From Rhizophagus clarus (taxonomy: Eukaryota; Glomeromycota; Glomeromycetes; Glomerales; Glomeraceae): a DNA stretch of 64,000 nt. Positions 20,801 to 32,302 of the stretch are shown one piece after another. Below the pieces are notes generated by a model that did not search any database, was not told the origin of the DNA, and saw only the letters and a program-made list of their open reading frames with translations. The stretch spans positions 186,001 through 250,000 of the forward strand of contig BLAL01000218.1 in assembly GCA_015698045.1 (NCBI GenBank), read 5' to 3'. The position numbers and the translations under genes were made by a program. Every line of letters begins with the position of its first letter. Within the stretch, counting starts at the first letter, position 1.

Positions 20801-21669
20801 TTAAAAAAATGTGAATTGTTCTCCTTTATTCTCATTTTCGTGTAATATTTATGTAAATTGTTAAATTCTCTGATTATAAGAGCTAAATATTTTTATGTTC
20901 CTCCAACACATGCTGATAATATTGATCTCGAATTAAACTTTGCTAACTCCTCCATTTCGTCAATTCTTCCCTTAGATCCTGAATAACAATTATAATCTCC
21001 TCTGATGCTAATTTGCCATCCTTCGGTCTCTTGTGTGCTATTTTCGCCGTGTTACTAAATAAATAATAGTAATAATGATAATTAAATGAAAAAAATAAGC
21101 TTAAATAATGTTATAACGATTAAACGATTAACTAAATAATATTATGACTTATATAACTCAAGTTTTATCATCTCATAAAATTTAACAATAACCTTTAGTA
21201 ACATTGACTTTATATTATACTATAACGCATAATATACTAATAATCAAGTGTAAAAAATGCGTCCTATCATATATTATGTAAATCACTCATTGTTGACGAT
21301 TACCAACAATTACTGATGATTACCAAAGATATCAGTTGATTTATCACGATTACAAAGAAAAAAAGAGAAAATGTACATTTTATCATTGTCACGCCGATAT
21401 AACCTTAATATTCAAATTAATAATTGTCATACTGATGTAACTTTTAATAATATTAAATTAATAATTGTCATACCGATATAACTTTTATTTATTTAATGAT
21501 AAAAGTTAAAATTAATGAATAAAAAGTTATTCAAAATGACAGTTCTTTGTCATTCTGAGTAATTATTGCATACAAGAAATTTTCCTATTTAAAGCCCTTC
21601 TCTGTACAAATAAGCATTTTTATTTCTCTACATTTAATGAAACATTTACTTCTCTATATTTAATGAAAC
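20801..21669. other. Intergenic; possible exon remnant on minus strand
   Basis: At about 20900-21050 the minus strand reads briefly as coding (EEIIIVIQDLREELTKWRS), too short to name. 21260-21560 has imperfect repeats around AATAATTGTCATACCGATRT. Nothing else is seen. Confidence 0.35.
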
Positions 21670-23234
21670 ATGAGTACATCTAAAAGTTATCCTGGACAAG
21701 ATAGTAAGTCTATATTTTTAACTTGCAATATTTTTTCTTTAACTTTTTACTAACTAATTCATTTGTTTTTTAGCTCTCATTTCTTATTTAAAAGAGAGAA
21801 ACAATAAATCATATCATGGGTTCTTAAACATATACCGGGATGTTATTATTGCTTCATTAACTTCAGATCTCAGCTGGAGTGACAATGCCTGGACCAGTAA
21901 TTATATAAGAGAAGTAGAAAATATCTTTGCAGATCAAGAAATTGTTGAATCATTAAAACAATAGGTGTGTATTTTTTTATTTTGCAAAGGAAGGGTAACT
22001 CTTAAGACGAGTCATATGTAGTAAGCATGTGCTTTGGCTTCTGAGAATTACTGGGTTGAGACGCTTGGTAACCACTCCATAGCTCGATATTCAGGCATCC
22101 TATCTTTGTCGTTAGTAAAAGTCTGTTAATTTTGGAGGAGAAATTGACTATGTACCTTCTTTTACTACTAAATAAAATGTTGTACACACTGCTAATTACT
22201 TTCTTTCTTGTAAGTAAACAAATAAATTTAGAACATTTAAAATATAAGAGAGAATTACAAAGATATTGGCAAGGAATAATCAGAGAATATTATGAAAAAG
22301 AGAATTTAATACCTAAGGCTAAATTAAGATCAAATAAGACAATATCTACTAAAGTTCTATCTGAAACTTCTCAGTCACAAATCAAACAAAAGGAAAAAAG
22401 AAATAATGATACATCTACTGGTAAGCATCTTATAATATATTATCATCAATCATCAAATTATGATACATTATTTTATATATATATATTAATTTGTATTCAA
22501 ATAATCTTTATTAGAACTTAAAAATAAGAAACAAAAACAAAATGAAGATAATAGTAATTATTACATGCAAAAAATAGATGATTTTTTTCTGTTCTCTGTG
22601 GCATATAAAGATCTTATTGAAGGAAATGTTACCAGCTTTGTCAAACTTTTAAAAAAAAGATTGTCAACAAGATCACGAATGTCCTTATCTTCAGCAAATG
22701 AACCTGTGCTTCAGGCTATTGTTGAACTTCTTTTTCCATTAAAACATCATGTTCCGGAACTTTGTTTAATAATGAATAATACAAAAAAAAAGGGAAATGG
22801 TAGATTTGGTTTTGTCGATATTTTTGTTTTAGGAGAAGAAATTGAAAAAAATTATATTTGTGTAGAATTAAAATATATTTCACTTCTTGGATTAGTGAGG
22901 AACATTAATGGAAAGAATTTGATGAAATGCTTGAAAAAGAAGAAAAAGGCCATATGTATATTATACAAAAGAAGCTAATGAATGGAAAAAAACAACAGTA
23001 GGGGAGATATTGAATAATAGAATAAGACAGTTAGAAAGATATATGGACATAATTGCATTAGGAAAAGCTACTAAAAATTCAGCAGGAACATATGATGACC
23101 GAATTGAAATAACTAATTCAAGTAGTCCTAATAAGTTAATAGGATTTATAATTATAGTGGTTGGATTTCGTCGAATTATATGGAGGTCAATTAGTGAAAA
23201 ATTAACTGATTATAAATATAGTAAGATTAAATAG
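21670..23234 (+). pseudogene. PD-(D/E)XK nuclease-like protein gene, frameshifted
   Basis: Exon 1 is 21670-21703 (MSTSKSYPGQD), followed by a GTAAGT..TTTTAG intron and exon 2 at 21774-21964, which ends in an in-frame TAG. A later exon ends at 22420|GTAAGC. The next runs from 22515 with FVDIFVLG (22810-22840) and ICVELKYISLLG (22855-22890). This D..ExK pairing is typical of PD-(D/E)XK nuclease-fold families such as DUF1703-like proteins, which I recall as expanded in Rhizophagus. The frame then shifts twice between about 22915 and 22980. The rest (TTVGEILNNRIRQLERYMDI, then FIIIVVGFRRIIWRS) ends at TAA 23232-23234. The in-frame stop and the shifts suggest a pseudogene. Assembly indels in A-runs could explain the shifts. 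Confidence 0.65.
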
Positions 23235-24915
23235 AATGTAATAACAAATATTATTTTAATTAATTTTAATTTTACCATAAAATATTTTTAATATACACTG
23301 TCCTTATATCTACATTGAATTATATTATTTTTTTTTTAAAAGAATTGCTTATAGACATTTCCTTTGACTTTATTAGTAAATCATAATATTGGTGACATGA
23401 TTTTTATATATAAATAAAGTATTTACAATATATCAAAATAAACTTTGTTCTATAATTGAATTATGGTTGGAGAAAATGCAATAATCTTTTTATCAAATGG
23501 ATAGTCTAAATCATAATTTCTAAGTAATTAAGTTTGATTCATAAAATTTTGAGATCTAACGTAAAAAATACTGAGATACTGATTTAGGTAGGTGAGGCTG
23601 AAAGAGGTATAGTAAAAGACAGATTTTTTAAAAAAATTGCTTTGTAGTGAAATTTGTTATATTGTATAGTCGTATTATTAAAGTAAAAAGATTACGGCCT
23701 GAAGCACAGCAGAATCTAAAAAATTATTATTTATTTTATTACAACCATTATATGATTTCAAATTGGGAGTTGCTGATTTTTGGGAATTAAATTTGCTCTT
23801 AAACCGTATTTACTGCATACTTTTCAGCTTTCTAATAAGAATATTTAAAGAAAAAGTTGTGTAGCGAAAATAATTAGTAAATAGATTTAACCGGAATAGA
23901 TTTATAGTTATGAGGAATAATTTATACTGTGTGTCTGAGTCATTTATTGTAAAATTAGTTGTATTATAAAATTATCATCATGATAACAATTACACCTATA
24001 CGCAGTAAAAAAGGCGATTTTGTTGTAATAAACGCACGCGTTATGTGATTACTTTATTGGGACTCAAAGATTTCTTGAACAATATTTCTTGAATAATTTA
24101 ATTAATATTAATGAATTCATAATGATGTCAAAATTAATTTATGATAATTATAAATGGTGGATCAATCAACAACAGTGAATTCGCAAAATGGGCTAATAAA
24201 TTAATTTTAATAACATTAATTTTATTCAAGAGAGATATTGAAGATACGAATGCTACTGGTGATAAGTCCCATCACAGGCTAAATTATATTAATTATTTTG
24301 AAACCTGAAATTTACAGAAACGCTTGATGAGGAATAGTTTAAAACGTGGGACATATGCTGGAGATCGATGTTCATATTTAACAAGAGTAATATGCCCAAA
24401 ATTTTTATGAACTTTTTATTTTTATTTTGCATAAAGATAAGATTGTTTAAATTTTATTAGCTTGCACAAAGAGGATAAAAGGATCATTAACCAGCGCACC
24501 GTGTATGTTTTTGAATTGGAATTTTGACAATTCAATCCTTCTACTGACTTTCCTATCTTGCAGAATTGTCTAGAATTGTCTGCAGTTTTAATTGTTGTTT
24601 TGATATCTCCAAAAAATTCCTTTATTAATATTTTTACCAATTGCAAATCAATTCTTAACGACGACGAAGATTCTTCTGAAATTTTTTTTATGCAACTAAC
24701 AAGAAGGCTCATCGAATCAGATTTTTGTTTGAAGAATTACCTACTGTCGAACATGTTAAACATCGATGTCCTGACCTGTATATGAACGGATGAATTGTCT
24801 CCCTTGCAAAGAATCCATTTGATTCCTCTTCTCGTATTTTTATCTTTTATCATATTTAAAGTGAAGAAAGAATTTGTCCGTCTAACCCGACACATTTTGC
24901 AAACGCACTGACCTT
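23235..24915. other. Intergenic; possible transposon ORF remnant near 24560-24800
   Basis: Mostly non-coding AT-rich DNA. Around 24690-24790 the plus strand reads LPTVEHVKHRCPDLYMNG, which recalls the H..C zinc motif at LINE ORF2 ends. The surrounding frame is short and broken, so this is only a hint. Confidence 0.35.
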
Positions 24916-25223
24916 TAGAGTTTGGAACCGGTCCAAAAAACCTTAACCGGTTAATAACCGGTTAACCAACTCTTTAACCGGTTATTAAATTAACCGGTTA
25001 AAACTTAATTCTGGTCGGCATAAAATTTGGCCAGAATTATCATTTACGAACCATAATTTCGGCCGTCATTAAGTTGTGATAGGAATTAACACGTTAAAAA
25101 AAATTCCGAATTTAGTTAAATTTCGGCCAGCGTGAAAAGTTTGACCAGAATTAACTTATTCAAATTTAACCAATACGGTTGATTTCTTAACCGGTTAACC
25201 GTCTTAACCGGTTCCAATCTCTA
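24916..25223. mobile_element. hAT-like MITE with AACCGGTT repeats (308 bp)
   Basis: The ends are TAGAGTTTGGAACCGGT and, inverted, TAGAGATTGGAACCGGT. Flanks CTGACCTT (24908-24915) and CCGACCTT (25224-25231) match at 7 of 8. TAGAG fits the hAT YARNG terminus. Six or more TTAACCGGTTA palindromes lie next to both ends and are candidate transposase-binding repeats. No ORF. Confidence 0.75.
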
Positions 25224-26002
25224 CCGACCTTTCCTACACGTGATTTAGAAAACGTCGCATTATGGTCATGTGAATACGTAGACAATAATTTTAATTGGAT
25301 TTAATTAACAGCATCGTTCCTTGTTCTTTATTTAAATGTTATTAATCTTATGTCAGTAACACGATCTATTCTATCTATTTTTTATTAAAAATATTATTAA
25401 AAAAAACATTTGACGTCCTCGATGAATATTAGCAAAAAACAATAATGTAGTAATTTTACAATTTGTATCTTTTCTGCTCTGTTAACAATAGCTATTCTAG
25501 TTTTTCTTATATACAGTATGTAGTAAAATCTCATTTCTTTCTTTTCAAGATCAGGATTGTACCTTCGTGTTTAAAATATTTTGCATGGGTGAAAGAATAT
25601 CCCAAGGCTGGGTATTTTATATTCGTAAATTAGGGGTCAAATATGCTTTTTCTTAATAAAATTAAATATTAAATTAGTAAAAAAAAAAAAAAAATAATAA
25701 TAATAATAATAATTTCGGCAAGATTGGGTTCGCTGGTCTTGTGCAATTTTATATGTAAATTAGAGTGCCAGCTATTCTTTTTTTGTATTTCGTTGCTTTT
25801 TATTTTTTTATTGTATCTTTTTATTGTAACTTTTTATTTTTTTTTTAATAAGTTGAATAACAATAATAATTAAAACGACAACAACAACAACAACAATAAT
25901 AATCACTTTTTTTTTGAAGCATATCGACTTCTAAATCTTCCAATTATAATACTACTTCTAATTCAAAATTATTTTTTTTTTTTTTTATTTTATTTTTATT
26001 TT
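25224..26002. other. Intergenic with simple repeats
   Basis: (AAT)n at about 25690-25712, (ACA)n at about 25880-25900, T-runs at 25975-26000. No gene. Confidence 0.45.
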
Positions 26003-26392
26003 ATTTATTAATAATTTTTTTTTTATTTATTAATAATTTTTTTTTTATTTATTAATAATTTTTTTTTTATTTATTAATAATTTTTTTTTTATTTATTAAT
26101 AATTTTTTTTTTATTTATTAATAATTTTTTTTTTATTTATTAATAATTTTTTTTTTATTTATTAATAATTTTTTTTTTATTTATTAATAATTTTTTTTTA
26201 TTTATTAATAATTTTTTTTTATTTATTAATAATTTTTTTTTATTTATTAATAATTTTTTTTTATTTATTAATAATTTTTTTTTATTTATTAATAATTTTT
26301 TTTTATTTATTAATAATTTTTTTTTATTTATTAATAATTTTTTTTTATTTATTAATAATTTTTTTTTATTTATTAATAATTTTTTTTTTTTT
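26003..26392. repeat. 21/22-bp T-rich minisatellite, about 18 copies
   Basis: The unit is TTATTTATTAATAATTTTTT(T)n, almost invariant. The left part is mostly 22-bp (T10) units and the right part mostly 21-bp (T9) units. A minus-strand ORF reading KKKLLIN over and over is a by-product of the 21-bp period, not a gene. Confidence 0.9.
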
Positions 26393-28309
26393 TTTTGAGG
26401 TACACTGTACACGTAAAAAGTATTCGATAATGTATTATGTTACATAATTTTTGTTACTCCACATTGCTCTGTTGGAAGGTCTAATCGCGTGATTGATGAT
26501 GCCGGCCGCTGACCTCAACTCATTACTACTGAAATCATAATAAATATATAATATACTCCGCATTTCGTATCATTATTTTGAAACAATAAATATACCTGTA
26601 ATCCGTTTTAATTTAGTGAAAATGTTGAATATAGTTAGCTAAATAGAATTAATAAAGTACGATAATTCGGAATTTGGTCAATATCCGGATTATCCGTTCA
26701 TAATCTGGATGGTTCATATAAATCCACATGCATAATTTATTTGAACAGATAAGGATCTAGATACGAATCCAATTTTTTTTTTTTTTTTTAAACGAACGCA
26801 ACCCGGATGATCAGAATTTGATCAGATCACACCACTACGCATTAAGAAAATAATTATGCAAATCATGTCACGAAATTTCTTAACAAACAATTTCCAAAAT
26901 TGTAAATTTGATACTCAGGAGTTTTTTAACAAAGCAACTTGTTCACGGAATTTATAGTCCATGATTTAAATTTTCCATAAATGTGAAATTTTTTACAAAA
27001 AATATTGTGTGTTCGGATTGAATTTCTTAAAAAAGTAAGATCTAGGGCTTGCGATTAACAAAGAATTCTTTTTTAAATAAACTAACCATATATAGTTAAA
27101 AATATGAGAGTAGACCGCTAACCATTTAACATGTGTGACAAACGTCATTTAATAGTATTAATTATCACACAATTGAGACAAAAGGCTTATCTAAAATAGT
27201 TAAGACATTGTATAACAGAAACCTTTTTATGATATCTCCTTTTATATACATGAAGCCAATTGAAGCATCAAATGACAAACTTTAGTTGTATTAAAATTTT
27301 GGAGCTGAGTGTTGGTCTGTTTGTTTTAATAAAAATTTGGAAAAAAAGAATATATGTTCTTTCTTCTTGCCGGTCTTTTAATATTCTTGGGATATTTATA
27401 ATTTATGACTTGCAGGTTTTCTTATTAAAGGAATGGACTTGGTTTGAACTTTATGCGTATCATTTTTACTGAATTATACTTATCATTTTATGGAAGTATG
27501 TTCGTTATTATACAAATTTTAAAGAAATTATAATTGCATTTTTAACTAATACCACACAATATAAATATCCATGACTCATTAATCGTGATACGTTCGAAGA
27601 AGAAAACCGAATAATTTAAAAAAATTAATAATTAATACCTTAGATTTAATTAACAATTGACAAATTTATTATATCGATTAAATGTAAATAACAATTAACA
27701 ATAACAAATAAATATTTGGTAAAGTTCTGCAAATTTCGTGCCACCTGAGATAATGAGAATTTAAATTGAATGAACCTGTTTATATCAAGTTTCACAGATA
27801 ATAAATGCTATTGGTTGATCTTTGAATCGTTTTCTTTATTTCTTTTCTTTTTTTTTCTACTACTAAAAATGTTGTTTCATTTATTGTTAAAAAAAAAAAA
27901 AAAATTTGACGCCACGGAGAAAGAATTGCGGAATTAAGGTGTGACATGAATTACCGGTTTTGACTCCAACGAGGCATGATGTTGTACATTGATCGCAACT
28001 AATGTTTTGAATTTCCTTTTCAGTACTTACAAAGCATAATAAACAACAAATTTATAATCACCCGATTTTAAAGTAAAAAGTGTAAAAACATATATAAACC
28101 TAATCCTTATGACAGAAATAAAATTTTTTTTATTTTTAAAAAAACCAAATTTTTCTTTTTTTGTAATTCGAAACGTTTCATTACAAAAAAAAGGTCTCTA
28201 TTTGGTTTTATTAAAAAAGTTTTTCCCATAAATAATAATTTTTACTGCAAAGATTTTTTTTTTTTTTTCCTCTTCATTCATTAAAGACATTCTAAAACCA
28301 TACTTCAAT
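26393..28309. other. Intergenic, nothing recognised
   Basis: AT-rich, with homopolymers at 26776 and 27890. A GATC-rich stretch at 26660-26840 may be an old transposon end. A CT- and T-rich stretch at 28250-28290 precedes the gene at 28310 and may belong to its promoter. Confidence 0.4.
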
Positions 28310-29417
28310 ATGAAAATAGTATTAAATCGTCTTAGAGAACAAAATACTCTTGACTGTAATTACTTTACACCAAAATATTATTTCGAAACAGAATGGTGTC
28401 TTGATATGCATGGTTTTCTTGACAGAGAGGAACTAGATGAACGTCTTCGTGAAATTAATGAAGTAGTTTCTGAAAACCCACTATTGAGTGAAAGAGCGAA
28501 AAAGGGTCTTTTATATGGTTTCATCGCCCTTTTCTTTATTTTGATTTTATTTATATTATTGGCAACTTTTATTTTTGGAGGTACTGTACTTGCTCCCTCC
28601 GTGATACAATTCCTCAATATTATCGGTTACTTTATAGGCAATTATTTGGTAAATGAAGAAGCAAAGCGTCGCTCAGAAAAATTTTCCGAAGCAATTAAAA
28701 AATTGTTCGACCAATATAATGAAAGAGATAACCCAACTGCTAATTGGAAGCTCAAATGGCGTAATGTTCTTACTCATTATAAAGTAGAGATGAATTATAC
28801 CTTTAAAAATAATAACATGAGTGGAAAGGGGAAGATAACGCCAATGTACGCTGAAGAAGCAGAGATAGAGCTTGAAATAAATGACGCCCTCGCTGAGATC
28901 ACCGAGTGTACCATCCGTATGCACCTTTATAGAAATAATAAACTTAGAAGAATTACAAAAGTCCATGATGAACTTGAAAGACTTCTTGCGTCAAACGATG
29001 ACATTTCAATTTCCTTCGAAGAAAGGAAATTGCCTAAAGTTCCTTCACCTAACAACATACCTCCTTCCAACAACATACCTCCATCTAACAACACTCCCAA
29101 CAAAACTGAAATGTCAGTACTTTCTATTAGGAATGATTCATACGAAAGTTTGAACTCTAATAGTAATAATAGAAGGAATAATTTAAACGACAATGGGAAT
29201 GCAAAGGTAAATTATGCTAATCCTCAGATGAATATGAGAACGGCTAATTCTTCGGTTCCATATAATCCAGAGATGAACTCTACATATATGCAGGTACAGT
29301 ATAAAATAATTTTTACTTGCTTTTTTTTTTCGTGGCATGTCAATCATTTTTATTAATTTAATTTATTTTTTATTATTTTTTTAGAGTCAAAATAACAATC
29401 AAAATTATTATAATTAG
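28310..29417 (+). CDS. Two-membrane-segment protein of unknown function
   Basis: Two exons, 28310-29293 and 29385-29417, give 338 residues. The intron is phase 0 with a GTACAG donor and a TTTTTTAG acceptor. Without splicing, the frame runs into intron sequence and stops at 29356. Residues ~66-89 (GLLYGFIALFFILILF..) and ~91-113 form two adjacent hydrophobic helices separated by a short turn, so both ends should face the same side. The N-terminal 65 residues are charged (LDREELDERLREINEVV, possibly helical). A soluble region of ~150 residues follows, then a Ser/Asn/Pro-rich tail with repeated PSNNIPPSNN around residues 245-270. There is no signal peptide. I do not recognise the family. The frame is intact and codon use is even, so it is probably a real gene. 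Confidence 0.75.
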
Positions 29418-30062
29418 AATTTAGAAATCATAAATATTATATATATAAATCTACCATTTTGTATAATAAATAACTATAATGATATTATCATATTATAAAT
29501 AATTAAAGGTCAAATAAATGTTCATAAATTGCCATTTTTTTTTTTTTTTTATAAAAAATCAACATTAATTGATGCACTTTTGAATATCAATAATGAAACT
29601 CCTTTGTTGTTCTTTTTTTAAAAATTTTGTATTACAATTATAAAAAATTAAATACATTTGTTACCATCCAATATACACCCTGTAGATTTTGTAAATTATT
29701 ATAAATTCGAATTAAATTTGCTACGGGTACTGAAAATCCTTGTTTCGAAATATTTATTTGGCTCAATTTTGTTTGAGAATTAATTATTGTTATCATAAAA
29801 TAAGAAAATCTATAATATTCAGGTTAAGCGACTATGATTGGACGTTTTGAGAGTAAGCAAACAATCGATTCTAACCGATTTTTGGTCTAAATAGTGAATA
29901 TGTTTAAGCTACACTCTTTGTTTTAACTAATTTGTGATACATTACAGTTATTTTTAACTACTATTTTAAGATCTGCTATTTTAATTTAATTTATATTCTA
30001 TTTATAACTTATTAACGAATGATCGTTAATTTTATTTTTTTTGGAAATAACTATGGTTCGAT

Positions 30063-30097
<35 letters not shown>

Positions 30098-31866
30098 CGT
30101 TGCGTTGAAGTGTTGCAATAAAATAATTAGATTTATTCAAATTAGTTATAAAAATAAATATATATATACTGTATATAGGCTTAATTTTTAAAACTTTTTA
30201 TAATTATCATTTTGTCTATTGTGACCTATTCTGCTTCCAAAAACTACGCCTATAAGTCCATCTGTAGAGATTATCATTAAAGATAATATCTTCAAAAAAT
30301 AAAAAATTTAAAATTTATCATTTTCGTCCAGTATTAACCATAAATTTCCTTTCATTTGAATTTTGAATTTTGAATTTCTTGGCGCCAAGTAAATTCAATC
30401 GACAAATTGTTTATGGTGATCGACATGTTTACTTTTAATTTTCTATCAAGAAAAACTTCACACACACACACACACACATATATGTAAACAAGATTTAATT
30501 TATATCAGATTATCAAAAAAATGTTTATTTTCTTAATTCATCACGAGTACAATCAATAATTTAAATTACAACATTTATTGAAATAATTCGCTGTAACAAT
30601 TCTGTATGGAAAAATTAATTATTGAGAGATATTCATTTATAATCAGTCCTAACTTATCGTGTACCCATAAAAATAAACATCCAAGGAGCGTAGCTGCTTC
30701 CTGTAATTCATCACAGTAACAACATATTAATTGTCACATGGACAATATTTCTAATGATGTAATCACGTGAAGGATACCAGTTGTGTCACATAAATAGTAA
30801 ATTGCATTGCGTGGATTCATTTTAATTCTCGATTCCATTATTGGAAAAATTCGACTTCACAATAAAAATATAAAATTCAATGATTATATCTTGTAAATAT
30901 TTTAATCCTAAATATTGCGTGTAATTTTATTTAAAAAAAAAATTGGTTTGGTTGGCTATCTTTCGGTATTTATGAAACACGTGGTTCACGTAATATATTA
31001 TTAATAATAACCAGGCAGTAGCATAAAGTAAATTGGCTAAGTGCGTAACGTAAAGTGACAAAATACATTAAATACGGGAAAATGAAATTTTACCTTAATT
31101 TTGTCACGTGATACATTTATTAGATTTTTCACGGTTAAACATGGTGTTTAATTTACATAAAAATAAATATTTTTTGTTCTTATCAAATACAATCACAATA
31201 TCTAATAACGGAATAGCGAAGCGAAGAATTTAAAGCATTCTGAATGGAAAGATGATTTTTGGGGATGAATATTTATTAAATGATATGGTCCTTACGAAAA
31301 AATTCTTCTTGCAGAAAATATCAACTATTTTAAGAATATTCTTCAAATATGTACTTTAATATGAACAAACATAATTTTGGAATTTTGGAAATATTTCCTG
31401 AAATAAAAATATTAGTAATTGTAAACAATTATATTAATTGAAAATGGAAATTTATCGTAGAATTATCTAAGGTATAATAGTTAAATTTATTTCTAGTATA
31501 GTGGCAGAGAAAATCAAAATCTAAAGAAAATTTTATTCAGACCTAATGATATCGAACTTGAATGCATGGGATAACTTCAATGAAAATTTGTTTAATTTAT
31601 TGTGAAAATTACGATATTTATCAATTTTATTTTTCCACCAAGAGCATTTCTCTGAATTTGAGAAATTACTAGAATTTGTCAAAATTTAAAGTCATTATTA
31701 TTAGTTCTAATTAAATAAATTAATAAATTTCCCCATTTACCAAAATTTCTATTAGTTATATCTGACACCAATTTTACTTAAAAGGAATTATATTTATGAT
31801 CATAGATTTTCTTTAGATTACTTGAAAAGAATTTTTGGATAAATAAAGAAGAAAAATATTTGAGAT
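29418..31866. other. Intergenic, simple repeats only
   Basis: A run of about 36 A at 30063-30097 and (CA)n at 30459-30478. No ORF, RNA or transposon ends could be supported in these 2.4 kb. Confidence 0.45.
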
Positions 31867-32048
31867 TAGAGTGGCCTGCCGTAAGTAATAATTACGGCAT
31901 TTCAGATTACAACTTGGGGGTTGCAACTCAACCATTACAACACCAATTTTTTCCTATGTGAAAATTACGGCATATCGTACTTACAACTTATACCAATTAC
32001 GTTACAGCCCATTACAACCATTACAACATATTACGGCAGGCCACTCTA
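31867..32048. mobile_element. hAT-like MITE, 182 bp, perfect ends and 8-bp TSD
   Basis: 18-bp perfect terminal inverted repeats TAGAGTGGCCTGCCGTAA are flanked by identical 8-bp direct repeats TTTGAGAT (31859-31866 and 32049-32056). The interior repeats CATTACAAC and ATTACGGC. There is no coding capacity. The terminal TAGAG and 8-bp duplication place it with hAT-type MITEs. Confidence 0.9.
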
Positions 32049-32302
32049 TTTGAGATGTTATAAAATGACAGTAACTTATAAAATCACAAGTAGGAAAGGT
32101 GAGAGTTTCTAATTTTTTGTTTTTTTATCATTTTCGCGTCTTTTAATTTGGAAATGGTATTAATACTCTTTCTCCTTTTCTTTTTTTAGGCCGGAACACT
32201 CTCGACTTCGGCATGGTTCAAAAAAAATATAACAATTTATTTTTTTTTAATATATAAATTAAAATTTGTAGACAGCCCTTGATATAATAAATCCTCTAAT
32301 TA

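Noticed and set aside
22002-22187. Minus-strand ORF or possible structured RNA in the PD-(D/E)XK-like gene
   Set aside because: No tRNA, 5S or snoRNA features were found and the ORF is short; it more likely belongs to an intron or insertion of the surrounding gene.
26155-26412. 85-codon minus-strand ORF of KKKLLIN repeats
   Set aside because: It is produced by the 21-bp minisatellite period; no start context, and the frame is lost where the unit is 22 bp.
26655-26845. Possible hAT-type end TAGTGGTGTGATC (inverted) at about 26834
   Set aside because: The proposed left end TAAAGTACGATAATTC does not match it and the 8-bp flanks agree at only about 5 positions.
28378-29193. Several 79-97-codon ORFs on both strands within the membrane-protein gene
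   Set aside because: Shadow frames of the 28310-29417 gene.
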